Origin: Sisyra terminalis
Taxonomy: Eukaryota > Arthropoda > Insecta > Neuroptera > Sisyridae
Length of the DNA: 64,000 nucleotides
Direction of reading: 5' to 3'
Assembly: GCA_958496175.1 (NCBI GenBank)
Contig: OY292276.1
Span: forward strand, 15,580,001-15,644,000
Of this stretch, positions 1 to 11,220 are shown one piece after another. Position numbers and translations under genes: made by a program. Under the pieces are notes generated by a model that did no database searches, had not been told where the DNA came from, and saw only the letters and a program-made list of their open reading frames with translations. How positions within the stretch are numbered: the first letter of the stretch is position 1; every line of letters starts with the position of its first letter.

Positions 1-950
1 TTAAGTTTTAATATACAAATATAAATTTTTTCGTGTCAATTAAATTCAAAATGGCGGCTGTCCAGCATTTCTTCGGAGGCGCCTCATTTTTTAGACGGAT
101 CCATGGCCAAAGATGTAACCTCCTTAATTTTGGTCCTGAAACAAAATCCTGAAAATTTTTAATTTCTATATAACAACAGCAAGAGACGTACGTAGGATTT
201 TTTTGATATTTTGTTTTTTCGCGAAATGGTGCACGTTTGAACAAAACATTAAAATTTTCACTATAAAAAAACGACAAAATTGTAGATTAAAAAAAAACTA
301 TGCAATATAAAAAAAAAATCTTATGTATGTCTCCGGAGAAAGGTATTTCGAATGTACTGTCAAAATTTCGTATAGATCGGTGAAGATTTGCTCGAGTTAT
401 TTCTTCGGCCAGTTCAAAAAAAAAGTGATTTCGAGAAAAACGCGTTTAAAGTTTTAAGTACTATAAAATCATATTAAATGCGTATAAACCTTTAATCTGC
501 GAAAGTTTGGGCATTTAGACATTTTTGCCGGCATCCATCCTTTGGTATGTTATTTTAAAGACCCTAAAGTACCATTTAAGACAAAAAAAAATTCGGTTTC
601 TTAAAAATTCTAGACCAGCTTCCCCCCCTGAGCAAAGATATTTCGCTACCATGAAAACGAGATTGAAAATGAATTCGTGATTTTTATTTAGCTACTAACT
701 TTGATGTTACTAAACTGAGTGACTTAAAACATTGTTTTAGCTCTACATTCTTAAATCTGGTCTGAAGTATGCTGAATAAAATGTTAGCTATTCTTCTATA
801 GCCCGCCAATAAATTTCATTTTAAAAATAGACATGTAGAGGCACTTTGAAATCACTACATTTAAAATGCTTCAAATAACTTTCAGCGACTTCTAATGGCT
901 TCTTTTAGGTTTTTTGATCATTTGAAATGCCTCTAAATGCCTTTTTTTTG
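1..950. repeat. Probable interspersed repeat segment
   Basis: GC-richer blocks such as 50-110 and 330-440, with GAGAAAAACGCG around 432-445, look like an old transposon rather than unique DNA. The same GAGAAAAACGCG string recurs at about 38512 inside the 38013-38674 element, and a segment resembling (in reverse complement) GGCGCCTCCGAAGAAATG occurs in both. No intact ends are visible, and the left end lies outside the window. Confidence 0.35.
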
Positions 951-1470
951 ACAGAGTTGATATTAAAAAACAACTTGCAGAAGCTATGAAAACTAATTTT
1001 CAATCATAAAAAACATTTATTGTACATTTGGATGGAAAGCATCACATCTTATAAATTGTACTTGAAGGTGTCATTGTATCAGCTGATGGACCTTTAAGCA
1101 ATCCCGAAATTATAACTGTCAATAAATTTAAACAATATTGGACAAAAATTGATACGAAAGACTGCAGTACTGCATTATCCAAACCACCTGTGTGAAATTC
1201 TGTTCAAATTTTCGGGATGGATATACAATTTTTTTTTCAACTTTGAGACTATAACAAGGAATTACTTAATTTGATTAATATATTTTTATGAAGGATTCCT
1301 GAAAGCGGCATCTCATTAAAGTCTTCGTTGGAATGCACTGCGCATATTGGATACCAGCTTTATACATTGTATGCACCAGCCTATGATAATGTTCAACCTA
1401 GAACATTCGAAAGCTCTAACAATGATACTGAGGAGAGACGGAAGACGTTCCAGAACACTGCATAAATAAC
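950..1470 (+). pseudogene. Decayed transposon-type coding remnant
   Basis: One frame reads through about 957-1200 with three in-frame stops and contains FIVHLDGKHHIL followed by GVIVSADG. This spacing resembles the HWDGK...LPV-V-S stretch I recall from a family of transposon-derived insect proteins; that link is from memory and weak. A further open stretch lies at about 1310-1466 (YQLYTLYAPAYDN followed by a Ser/Asn/Glu-rich end, stop TAA). No intact protein is possible. Confidence 0.35.
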
Positions 1471-4140
1471 CGTGTTTTTTTTTATAAACTATATTTTTAT
1501 TTTATATTATTCTTATTATTTATAATTATAAATTATATATAAATTTTATAAATTAACATAAATGCTTTTACTGTTAAATATTCTAAAAAAAAAATCCTAA
1601 TGAACCCTTAAAAATTAATAACCGCAAAAATGTAACAATAAAAATTACAGAAGTGAATCTTTAACAAATATCTGCAGATTTGTTGCATTTGCTTACACAA
1701 ATTATTGGTTAGTAGCGCCAGTGGCTAACATGGTATCTGCAGATGATCTGCATATTTTGAAAGACTTCGTAGACTTCAGAAAAAATAATATAGTTTTGAT
1801 CAAAGTCAATCTTTGATATTTCTCTGGAGATACCTATTTACTTTAGCTGCATTTGATAAATGACTAATAACTGTAACAAAACGTAAAATGATTATGAGAC
1901 TAAAGAAAGATTTAAAAATAATACCAAAAAGTAGCAAAAGGTTATGTAAATTTATACTGCAATAATAAGCCAAAATATCGCCAATTTCTTGATCAAAAAT
2001 ACTACAACATTTTTTGACTTGATTATTATTCAATGGGAGTTTATTGAAATAGTTGAATGGGGTGTTGTCTTCAGGGAAGAATACAATAAAGTACACATGA
2101 ACCATGAAGAGAAAAAGCAGTACTTAATGTTTTAAGTTTAAAATTAAAGACAATAAAACCATAACGTGAATAAGAAAAATTTGATTTAACAAGCTATCTC
2201 TACTTTTTTTCTACCTTCTTAATAAAAGAGGCAGATTTATTATTTAATATTTTCATCCATACAACTATCGTTTGTATATAATAAATTATAATTTTAAAAT
2301 AAACGTTTTTGGATTCTTTTCGTAAATTACAAAGATCGGTAGCGCCTCTTAAATGTCAATTAAAAAAAATCTGGTTTATTTTTAGTAGAATAAAATGGTT
2401 TTAGGGGTTGAGGGTATAAAAATATTTTTAAGCTATTATGAATTACCCGAATCTACTTAAGTAACCCTTGATCTATTTTGAATTTTTTTAATGCAATGTC
2501 TGCAGTAAATTGTTGGTATAGATGTTTTTCATAAAAGCAGTAGTTTTGTATTTTGGCTATAATAATGCAATAATGATGAATTCTTTGAAATTTTTGAATA
2601 TACATTTCGAGTTTTAAATCTTTATATCTTCCCCGTTCTTTGGTTTCATGCTTAATACTTTTTTATTCTTTCAGATATGTTTCTCCTTTCCTCTTCTAAG
2701 ATGGTTAATTATACCGGAAAAAGTTTTATTCTGACATATTGTCCAAATATTATTTTGGTAACATGAGTCATTGAGAAAAGAATTTTTGAATTTCAAATCA
2801 ACTTTTTTATCTAATACCATATTTTACCACATCAGTTCAAGCACGTGTACTGTTGAGGTCAATGTGAAACTTTAACTAATATAAAATGAGAATATTACTG
2901 GAAAATTAATTAGACCAGCAAAGTCAAAAGTTACCCTCTAAATTAGTTCACTATAATTAAAACTTTTAAAATATGGAATTTGTGAGTTAACTATGGTGCA
3001 CGAACTAATTTAATGCCGCATATCTTCAGATATATGGTATGTGACAATAATTTACATTCGATGAAGATATTAATTAGGTATTGATTAGAAAATCTAATAA
3101 ACGGACGAAGAAGGATCGCTGATGTAGTAAATTGAGCAGACTTCATCAGGATATATTACGTGAAGGGGATCGATTTGCCAGTTAATTGGATATGTTTAAT
3201 TTAGATAGCCGTAGAAAGAAGTTGAGATAAAATTTTATGAGTGCTGGTAAGTATAAATATGGAATAAAAAAGATAAAAAAGAATTGAATTTTATAACTTC
3301 GGAAATAGTTTTTTCACAAAGGATTGATTTAATTGCAAATAAAACCAAGTTTTAAAATGGAATTTTATAGTTCTTATTGTTCCATGAAATGATATTATTG
3401 TTGAAAAAAAATGATTATTTTTAAGGGTTCGTTTTTCAAATGGGAAAATGTTTTTCCGGAATCACTCAAATAAAGACATAGGAATTTACAAAGCTTTTTG
3501 TTTGCTATTGCATCACACTTTACAAGTTGTATAAAGAACTGATGGAACATTAAACAGAAAACAATATGAGATAATATCTACACTAAACTCACAAATACTT
3601 GCTCCAAGTATGCAAGCATTTTTTTTCCACGGAAGCGCATTAGAAATCAATATTTGCTTCATAGTTTTAAAAAAGGAGAATGACTTGATTTGTTTTTAAA
3701 CCAAAGAAGAGGAAACGACTTGTCTCAGTATCGATAGTATCATAAAAATCATATATTCATATTTATGTTTACAGACTTGTATTTTTCATTTTTATTTCAT
3801 GCATTTTTAAAACCAATCGAATATTATTTACAAATGAAACTCAAGGATTTCTAAGAACCTAATAAATATTAAACTTTTACAATAAATTTGCTGATTTTTT
3901 CAAGTTGAATTGTATATTTATTACAATACTCGTATTTTTAAACTGAAATTCTTTAGCGTCGCTTTACCATATATATTTTTTAAGATTTTAGCAAATTTTA
4001 GCCTAAAATATATTTGCCATATATTTGGAAAATATGGTCTTAAAAGTTAAAAAAAGGCTGAGCAAAATTAAATTAATATGTAAGTTAGTAGTTTATAAGT
4101 AATAATTTTTTCAACAAGATATTTTTTTTTGTCAAATATC
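1470..4140. other. No gene seen
   Basis: AT-rich DNA with homopolymer runs. The minus-strand 99-codon frame at 1806-2105 is Phe/Leu/Ile/Asn-rich and is best read as a chance ORF. No RNA gene, repeat boundary or exon recognised. Confidence 0.5.
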
Positions 4141-4149
4141 GATCTAGTT

Positions 4150-4914
4150 TTCCTTAGTTAGGGTATCCATAAGATTTTTCTGCTGTTTTTCCGAGTCGGT
4201 CAAAATCACACCATCGTTGGCCTGTACTATATTATTTATAACATTTTCTGTTATTTTTAAGGGTTGGACATTAAGAAAATTGTTGCAAAATGGAACATTA
4301 CTATTGCTATTTGGTTTACAAAAATCATGATTCTAGATATTTTTTTTTGGTTTGCTTCAAAGGAATTATAATTATGATCGACAATTCTGCATTTTTTTCG
4401 TTAATGTTAGAATTGGTAAAATAAGTTTTACATTTGTTGTTGAAATCTGCGAATTAAAAAAAACACTTTAATTAGAATAGATCTTAATTGAAGATGCAAG
4501 AAACGGACAAATAGCCCGAGACACGTTTAATTTGATATACAAAGAAAATGAATCCATATCAATGTTATAGATTTGAGTTAAAAAAAATGTATTTATAATT
4601 TCGGCATCTTTATATAACGTAAAAAAACAGAGTTATTCAAAGCTTTAGCTATTCAAGTTGGTGTTTAGTACAAAGCTAAGGTATAAAGCACTCTTTCGTA
4701 GCATTTGTTATTTATAATAAGTTTATTTTATTTTTTAAAACCGTGTGAAATATTTTTTTAACAAAACAATAAAAGAAACAAAATTATGCATAAAAATTTT
4801 GTACAAAAATCAACTGAAAAATGGAAAAAAAAATGTTAACTTTAAAATAATCTATTCCCATTCATCTACTTTATATGTATACCTAGGTAATCTTAGGTTG
4901 CACTAGAAATGTTC
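4150..4914 (+). repeat. Copy A of a roughly 710-base diverged direct repeat
   Basis: Shares ordered landmarks with copies B and C: GTTATTTTTAA (4250), TTTACAAAAATCATGATTCT (about 4316), the ATGATCGACAATTCTGCA area, GACAAATA (about 4506), TTATTCAAAGCTTTAGCTAT (about 4632), and an end with CCATTCATCTACTTTATA (about 4859). Copy B is offset by about 713 bases. Confidence 0.75.
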
Positions 4915-5485
4915 AAAAGCTCGGTACCGTAGGCATATCTTATATTGTTTACAACTATTCATGTTATTTTTAAGGTTGGTTGTCCAAAAAATATATTGTT
5001 ATATGGCTTACAAAAATTATAATCTTAATTTTTTTGGTCTGCCTAAAAGCAATCAGCAAAAGAGATCGATAATTATAGACTTTTTTCGGTAATATAAAAA
5101 TTAGTTTTACTTTTGTTATTGACATCTCTGGTATATTAAAACCAATTAGAATAGTTTATCAACAAATAAAAAAATATTTAAATCACTGTAGACTTCAATT
5201 GGAAAAGGTAAAAATGGACAAATACCTTGAAAGACGATAAATTTGATATAATGTATAAAAACGATAAATCGTAAGTTAATATCTACAACACATCTACAAC
5301 ATCTAACACCTTAGTTAAATATTAATCCAATAGTTAATCAAAGCTCTAATTCTTCAAGTAGATATTAAGTACTAAAATAAGTAGGTAACAAAGTCTTTGG
5401 CTGCTAAAATCAAAGCATTAAATTTTTTCTGTTAAATTGGTTTTGATTTTTAATACAGTATGTAATATTCTTATAACTTAAATAT
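4915..5485 (+). repeat. Copy B of the roughly 710-base repeat, 3' end interrupted
   Basis: Begins directly after copy A. Landmarks: GTTATTTTTAA at 4963, GGCTTACAAAAATTATAATC, GAGATCGATAATTATAGAC, ATGGACAAATACC, ATCGTAAGTTAAT (5268) and AATCAAAGCTCTAATTCTTC (about 5337). The last part of the unit (the CCATTCATCTACTTT segment) is absent; unrelated DNA with decayed coding sequence follows. Confidence 0.75.
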
Positions 5486-5798
5486 TTCAATATAAAACAA
5501 TGTTATGTCAATTAGACTTTTTATAACTGAAGATTGGCTAGACCGATTTTCATGATCTATGATTTGTTGGATTCCTCTATGTCTAGATTAACAGATTAGT
5601 TTTTAAAATATCTGGAACATTATAAATTAAATACGTTTTTAAATAAATTAGGCTTGACATATTCCACAACTGTTTGCTAACGTCACGCACCTAATTTAAC
5701 TTATTTATTTATTGAATTTAAGTATCAAATTTATTATTTTTTCATATTTTGGGTAAGTGTTATTAATAAATGTAATTGTGACAGTATTATTATGAACA

Positions 5799-6585
5799 AT
5801 GCCGCGACCTAAAAGGTCTAATGTTTCTATTAATCAATAATATAATACCAGTCTTCGTAATATTTTTCGTGCTGATATGTATAGAATTAAAGCCGAAATG
5901 GTGATTGGATTTCAGGAGAATTTTTTTGAATTAGCAAATTCGTCAAAAGAGTAGAGAGTAGTGAAAGGGTAGAAACTATTTATAAAATCAGAATCAGTAT
6001 TGAACAGCTACAAGAATATCAAAATCCCCAAAAAATTTATGGGTACCAGGTCACAAAGAGAGTCACTATAAGGTTGATATTTAATTAAAAAGAAACATGT
6101 TTAAATCTTCATTTGCCATTTCAAAATCTGGAAAAAGATCAATATTTGTACAAAGTAATGAAGAGTATACGAAAAGAAGAGAAACTAATTCATCAAACAA
6201 CTCCTAATATATATTCCATATCGTACGACAGCTTAAAAACTATTGTTCACTTCAAATTACAGCACGGAAAGGATAAAAATAATTACCAGAATAAGATTGA
6301 GACATCATTGTAGCACACTCTAACAGCGACATTGTACTAATGCAAATAGGTGAGCCACCTTAACCATGTGTTGAAGTGTCAAATGATAAAAAAAAACAAA
6401 GAAATATTCTGTTTAAAAAAGTACTAAAGAAAACAGGAAAATTCCCAGTAAGCATCCAATTCCAGACTCACAGCAACCTTAGGAGCAAATTGGTCAAAAG
6501 AACAATACAATTTCGAGGGACAGAAACAGCAAAAAATAAAAATGAGTTTAATGATTTCAATGTATGTCTAAAAACTCATGAGTAA
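5799..6585 (+). pseudogene. Decayed, unrecognised coding block between repeat copies B and C
   Basis: An ATG at 5799 opens a short frame (MPRPKRSNVSINQ, then stop) that continues as IFRADMYRIKAEMVIGFQ. Further open stretches follow in shifted frames: about 6113-6313 (66 codons) and about 6290-6585, which holds VAHSNSDIVLMQIGEPP, a stop, and then a Lys/Asn/Gln-rich 69-codon stretch. The pieces are colinear and lack the usual chance-ORF bias, so they may be one broken transposon gene. Family not recognised. Confidence 0.35.
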
Positions 6586-6789
6586 GTGAGATTTTTGTAT
6601 TCATATGGATTTTAATATATTCAGTATTCTAGGTATGAATTTAAATATGTAAAATAAAACGTATATATAAAAACCCTACATATTTTTTAGTAATCAAGCA
6701 TAAGTATGTGCGCTTAGTTATATCCATATGAATAATTAAAAGTGTGGCAATATTACCAATATCAAAAAATTTTCGCTATTCAATTTTTA

Positions 6790-7200
6790 GTGGAACGAAG
6801 TTCATCGGGTCCTATTGTAATATATAAAGATGAATCGTAAGTTAATGTCAGTAAATGTATAATTATTAGGCATTAATTTTGACCTTCAATACTTCAATCA
6901 AATAGTTATTCAAAGCTCTAACTCTTCAAGTAGGTACTAAGTTCTACGATAAAGTATTAAACTCGTTAGCTGACAAAAATCATAGTATTATGTTTTTCTG
7001 TTAAGTTGATTTTGCGGTTTAATACCGTGAGAAATATTCTTATAATTAAAATAAAATGTATGCATAGAAATCACCATAAACTTTAAAGAAAAAAAAAATG
7101 GAAAAAATGTTAGCTCTAAAATAATGTACTTCCCATTCATCTACTTTACATACATAGACAGTGTTAGGTTTTATAGACTTGCAGAAATGTTCGTAACTTG
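6790..7200 (+). repeat. Copy C of the roughly 710-base repeat, 5' truncated
   Basis: Matches copy B from ATCGTAAGTTAATG (6834) through CAAAGCTCTAACTCTTCAAG (about 6911), and copy A through ATGGAAAAAATG and CCATTCATCTACTTTACATA. About 1.3 kb of unrelated DNA separates it from copy B. Confidence 0.7.
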
Positions 7201-8150
7201 AAATTCAAATTGAAAAGATAAATAGAGTAAGTTCTATGTTTGGTGCACAATTTATTCCGCCATAAATAGGTGAGTGGGCTCCATATACTCACATTGTGAC
7301 TTTTATTTTTTTTTTCAAATTTTAAAAGGATTTTTTAACGCTGAAAGTTTTCACTAGTTCTTTTGCTAATGTACTTCATAATGATTAAAATAATTTTCAA
7401 TCGAAGTGAATATTTTCAATACTAATTAAAATCCCCTTCTCTTTTCTACAAGGTATCAAAAGCCTAAGGAATTAGAATTCATAAATCTTAAGTGAATGTA
7501 AACCATTATTCAAAATATCACACTCTTCTTCAATCTCTTAACGACGACCAACACATATTGACTCTTATTTTCTATATTGATTTCTTCAAGCCATAAAAAT
7601 AATGGAAATTAATTTCCTAAATTATATTAAAAAAGAAAAGAAGAGTTCGTCAATCGTCAAATTTGCATAAGCCGCTTGTACACCTGGATTTAATTCAAAC
7701 AGGTTTTGATGAAGATTTTATAAAACCTTGTTTGCTTTGTGCGTGTTGTCAAATGGAAAAAGACGCGTCAAAAACGAGCCGATATGCGTGTACTCTAATT
7801 ATAAGATTGTTGAATTTTTTATTTCTAATTTAAAACCCGGTTCACTGTACTTTAATAATCTCACCAAATCCCAATCTCAGATATGGAAAGTGAATGCAAA
7901 TGTTTGAATGAATAAATTTATGCAAATGATTGAAATATGTTGCTTATTTCTGAATAAATATAATTGTTTGATTTTGATAACTCGTTATTTCACGTTTTGC
8001 ACGATTTCGTAAATTTCAATAGAGAAATATGGATAGGACAAGCTCGAAATGGTCAGCTTTAATTATTTATTATTCATGCACACATGATTGATCTTAGAAT
8101 TGATTCGTATTGTGTGGTGATAGTTTTGAAGGTATTTTTTTTAGGATAGG
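7200..8150. other. No gene seen; octamer-like site at about 7920
   Basis: AT-rich. TTTATGCAAATGATTG at about 7917-7932 contains the octamer ATGCAAAT, bound by POU proteins in animals. A single match means little, but the segment lies upstream of the 9129 exon. No promoter element was convincing. Confidence 0.3.
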
Positions 8151-8168
8151 CTGTCTTAAGACTTGCAT

Positions 8169-8312
8169 ATGGTGCCCCTCTCCAAGGAATTGTGGGGCAG
8201 AACGCCCGATGGTATGGCAGCGGTATTAGACCTGATTTCCACAATCTCGTATCTCCTCAACTATAATATTGATTCCGTCGTTTTATGTATGTCTTTTGAG
8301 ACGCATTCGTGA
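8169..8312 (+). CDS. Unrecognised small ORF, 47 residues, about 0.8 kb upstream of the 9129 exon
   Basis: ATG at 8169 to TGA at 8310-8312. The segment is GC-richer than its flanks and the peptide has ordinary protein composition, including LWGRTPDGMAAVLDLISTIS near residues 8-27, unlike the Phe/Ile/Lys/Asn chance ORFs of this window. An in-frame TAA lies just upstream, so the frame cannot extend far. A T-rich tract ending in TAG at about 8153 precedes it and could be an acceptor, but the reading frame does not need it. It may be a small gene, an exon fragment, or part of a repeat. No family recognised. Confidence 0.3.
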   Translation: MVPLSKELWGRTPDGMAAVLDLISTISYLLNYNIDSVVLCMSFETHS

Positions 8313-9097
8313 TATCCATATCCTGCAAAAAGCAATATCTAACGTAAATCAATGTATTTTAATGATTAATTAATGAATTCCGCTTGTTTTTCAAAACGGT
8401 TTTCTGCTGATGTAACGCGATATTAGCGCGATATCAATCAAAATATCTCAAGTAGTGTAAATGTGTTTTTTGGTTTTTACAAGCAGCTCAAATCGACATT
8501 AAGTATCTATATATTGGTGAACTTGTTTTCAATAGTTTTGTGTTAGTGAATGTTATGGTTCAAAATTCGGTTGATTTTTTTTACTTTTATTTGGTGAAAT
8601 GAAAGTGAACACGTGCTTATTGAAAATATATTGTGTTTAGATACAAATTTAATTATTTTCTTTGAAAATTTTCTTATCAAAAAAATATTTATTTTTTCAA
8701 TCACTCTAAAATATTCTTTTCTTCACAAAACTGGAATAATAGAAAGTAAATTTAATTGATTGATATAACTTGTAATAATCATACTATCACAATATTAATA
8801 ACTGTTTTTTTTTTATATTTTACTCTTAAGTACCCTTAAAAGTAATTAAAATTAATGCTGTTTAACTTTCCTTTTATAAACTAATTTGCTAATCTACTTT
8901 CAATATCTGAAATTGTGCGAAGAACATTATTATTTACCATCTGTTTAATTTAGAAATAACGTAAAACGTCAGATCATATTTGTCGGTTGCTTGAGTAATT
9001 ATGATAGTAATCTCATTTCTTATTGATGTGTAACAGTTTTAGCTGATGAAATTAAATTTGTAATCTAAGTGTAATATAAATTAGTTTTTCGGCTTTT
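8313..9097. other. Upstream region of the 9129 exon; no defined promoter
   Basis: Contains GCGATAT repeated at about 8420-8442 and long A/T tracts. I looked for a TATA box with an initiator and found nothing convincing. This may be 5' leader, promoter, or an intron. Confidence 0.3.
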
Positions 9098-9142
9098 ATG
9101 ACAAGTAAAATTTATATGAAAACTAAAAATGTCTACCCCTGA
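9098..9142 (+). other. Short upstream ORF overlapping the start codon
   Basis: An ATG at 9098 (with a second in-frame ATG at 9116) opens a 14-residue frame that stops at TGA 9140-9142, overlapping the main ATG at 9129 in another frame. If this stretch is in the mature 5' leader, the overlap would be expected to reduce initiation at the main start. Whether it is transcribed leader or intron cannot be told from sequence. Confidence 0.4.
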
Positions 9143-9482
9143 GGGTACCAGACGGAGTTCATTCCTAGAAGTGATTGAGGAGACTCCGAAAACATCGAAA
9201 GTGCCATCGGAAGAAAATGATTCTTCAATACTGCATACAGATGAACGTCGTTCGTCCGATCACAATTCGGAATCAAATATTCCGACTCTTCCGGCCACAC
9301 CAACAATTTCACACAATGAAATTGAAATGACAAAAGTTCCAGCAATTTCAAGCATGGAAGAAGAAAGCATACGTGAACGATTACACACGACATTGTTGCG
9401 CCAATGTGCGGCAATTCTAGCACGGGAAGATGCTGCCAATCGTTATACGAGAGATGCGTTTCGACGAGCGTTTCACAATCGG
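9129..9482 (+). CDS. First coding exon of an unrecognised insect-type protein
   Basis: Open frame of 118 codons that reaches a consensus splice donor (CGG|GTAAGA, GT at 9483-9484) exactly between codons, so the exon ends in phase 0; reading on adds eight unlikely residues before a stop. The start ATG has A at -3 (AAAAATGTC). The peptide begins MSTPEGTRRSSFLEVIEE, is Ser/Thr/Glu/Pro-rich to about residue 80 with no signal peptide or membrane segment (so probably disordered and cytoplasmic), then turns helical and basic with the stretch LLRQCAAILAREDAANRYTR around residues 88-107. The exon is clearly less AT-rich than its surroundings. An antisense frame of similar length overlaps it, but that one is Cys/His/Leu-rich and reads like a shadow. 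I do not recognise the family; it resembles the variable N-terminus of a signalling or membrane protein. The remaining exons were not found, so the gene is probably incomplete here. Coding status is fairly sure; function is unknown. Confidence 0.75.
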
Positions 9483-9488
9483 GTAAGA
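9483..9488 (+). other. 5' splice donor of the 9129 exon
   Basis: GTAAGA follows CGG, a strong match to the metazoan donor consensus, in phase 0. The coding-like composition stops at this point. Confidence 0.65.
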
Positions 9489-10200
9489 CTGAGAATTTAT
9501 TCAAATTAAATATCTGATCTAGACTATATAAACCATTAGGAAAATAAGATAATTTAACGAGACGAATCCATTGTTTACAATGTGATTACTGACAGGGGTC
9601 GTATTATGCACGGTTAAACTATTTATCGATTCAACAGCGATTGAATGCAGAGCAGTTTCTCGCTAATTTAAATAACGGCGTAGGTTTATAAATCGTGATT
9701 GTCGATCTAAATAAATTCACATTTATACATTTATTTTGTATACAGTGCGGTATTATTTAAGAGACCAAATAGCGTCAATCTTTATAATGGCTAATAGGTG
9801 CATATGTAATTATAACTAGTGGTCGCTTTTCATTTAAATATACCTAATAATTATTATTCCATGATTAATTAAATAACTAATTGTATTTTACATATGTTTT
9901 ACGCCAACCTACGAATTTTACTATAATGTTTATCAACGAATACAAAATTTCAAAATTATATGATATAGCTATCCTATAGTACAGGGGTCACCAGTTAGTT
10001 TCGCTCGGTGGCTTAACATATAAAAACAATAGTTTAACACTCAAACTATTCTCTATATATTTTTTGTCTCAAAATTTTTTTTGACTCAAGATTCCATAGA
10101 ATATTGAAACATTTTCTTGTATATTTAGGTTTGTTTTGAGATTGATATGATTTTATTTATACCTTGCAGGAAGTTTAGGCAAGTATAACGATGTTAGGGA
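9489..10200. other. Start of probable intron, with a hAT-end-like sequence
   Basis: Non-coding after the donor. CAGGGGTCACCAGTTAGTTT at about 9982 resembles the CAGGGGTCACC ends of hAT transposons, followed by CTCGGTGGC; no matching opposite end was found. Otherwise nothing seen. Confidence 0.35.
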
Positions 10201-10475
10201 GTTTAGTCGAAGCTTTTGAGGCGAGTAAGCTCCACACTGAAGCAAGATATGACTAGTGTTAGCATTTGTTGGAAATACGAACATTTTTCTTGGTTGTAAA
10301 CTATTTTTTCCTTAATTGTTATTAACGGTCGATTTATAACTGCTACAGTCTTTAGCGCCTCTAGAATTACTAAAAATTCGTATAACAAGAAATTTTAAAA
10401 ATTTGCTCGATACGAGAATCGAACCCAACGTTTAACAGTTTTGGAGCGGCCACTTTGACCACTCTGCCATCAGTA
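10200..10475 (-). repeat. tRNA-derived SINE, copy 1
   Basis: On the minus strand the head reads TGATGGCAGAGTGGTCAAAG (polymerase III A-box, 10452-10472) followed by GTTGGGTTCGATTCTCG (B-box, about 10413-10429). A tRNA-like head and an unrelated body follow. The body ATAAATCGACCGTTAATAAC matches the second copy at 31097 in order and spacing. The minus-strand 61-codon frame at 10203-10388 is just the SINE body. The 3' end is not sharply defined. Confidence 0.7.
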
Positions 10476-10489
10476 TATAGTTCTTAAAC

Positions 10490-11220
10490 TTTTATTGAAA
10501 TGTTTTAAAATAGTGAGATTTTTAAAAAGCATCATGGTTAATCGAAATTTTCCAAAATGGTGTATTATTCTCAACGAATAGATGTTTTTCTGGCTTCTAT
10601 TTAATACGGTAATGTCTCTTATTAGGCTACAAAATGTTTTAAAAAACCTGATTCAAACATATTACATTTGGTTCTATGGTAGTTACATGGTAGAAATTTC
10701 CTCACACGAAAATTTCCAACAAAAAGTTGCGCTCTAGCATTGTTGCTCTCATTGATAATAATAAAAACAATAATTAATTAAATATTAAGTAAAGTTTTTT
10801 TTCCTGTGGGTAAATTTTCATGTGACGATATATCATAGTATACGTTGATTTCTGTGGTAGAAATTTTCTAAGTGAGTACATTTCTATGAAGCCAAATTTC
10901 GTGTGAGGACTTTTCTAGTTGGCAAGTGTCTAATCACTATTAGTAGTAACTGTCTAGTAATAGTTACCTTTTATTTTTAATAATGATTTGTAATTATTGT
11001 AAACAATGATAGTGAAAATAATAAGAAAATCTAAAAATCTATACTTAAAAAACACGATGGAAAATCATTTTAGTATCTAAAGTTTTATAATTGTCAAAAT
11101 AATTTTAGTTTTAGCGAAACTCTGAATATTTCTACTGGTAATTAGTAAAGAATACGAGAAAAAATTAGAAGAAATTCTAGAAAACGGAAATATGTTTTTT
11201 TGAAACTGTTGTTAAATTTT
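10490..11220 (+). repeat. Duplication copy 1 (carries a MITE)
   Basis: TGAGATTTTTAAAAAGCATC (10514), GTCTCTTATTAGGCTACAAA (about 10614), an AACCTGATTCAAACATATTA segment and an end with GAAATTCTAGAAAACGGAAA (about 11171) all recur in order at 11210-11590. Offset is about 717 at the left and about 384 at the right, so this copy has about 330 extra bases, including the inverted-repeat element at 10700-10908. Confidence 0.65.
10700..10908. mobile_element. MITE with 15-16-base terminal inverted repeats
   Basis: CCTCACACGAAAATTT (10700-10715) is inverted as AAATTTCGTGTGAGG (10894-10908), with one base of length difference. No transposase within. It lies in the extra part of duplication copy 1 and is absent from copy 2. 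Exact ends and target duplication are not certain. Confidence 0.6.

Noticed and set aside
8..277. 89-codon minus-strand frame at the window start
   Set aside because: Falls in repeat-like DNA; no recognisable domain, and the segment resembles part of the 38 kb element.
1806..2105. 99-codon minus-strand frame
   Set aside because: Phe/Leu/Ile/Asn-rich with no motif, in AT-rich DNA where such frames arise by chance.
6035..6080. LWVPGHKE, resembling the ribonuclease H motif WVPGH of LINEs
   Set aside because: Only a few residues match and neither flank resembles the domain.
9133..9504. Antisense 123-codon frame over the 9129 exon
   Set aside because: Cys/His/Leu-rich mirror of the sense codons; the sense frame has the ATG context and donor.
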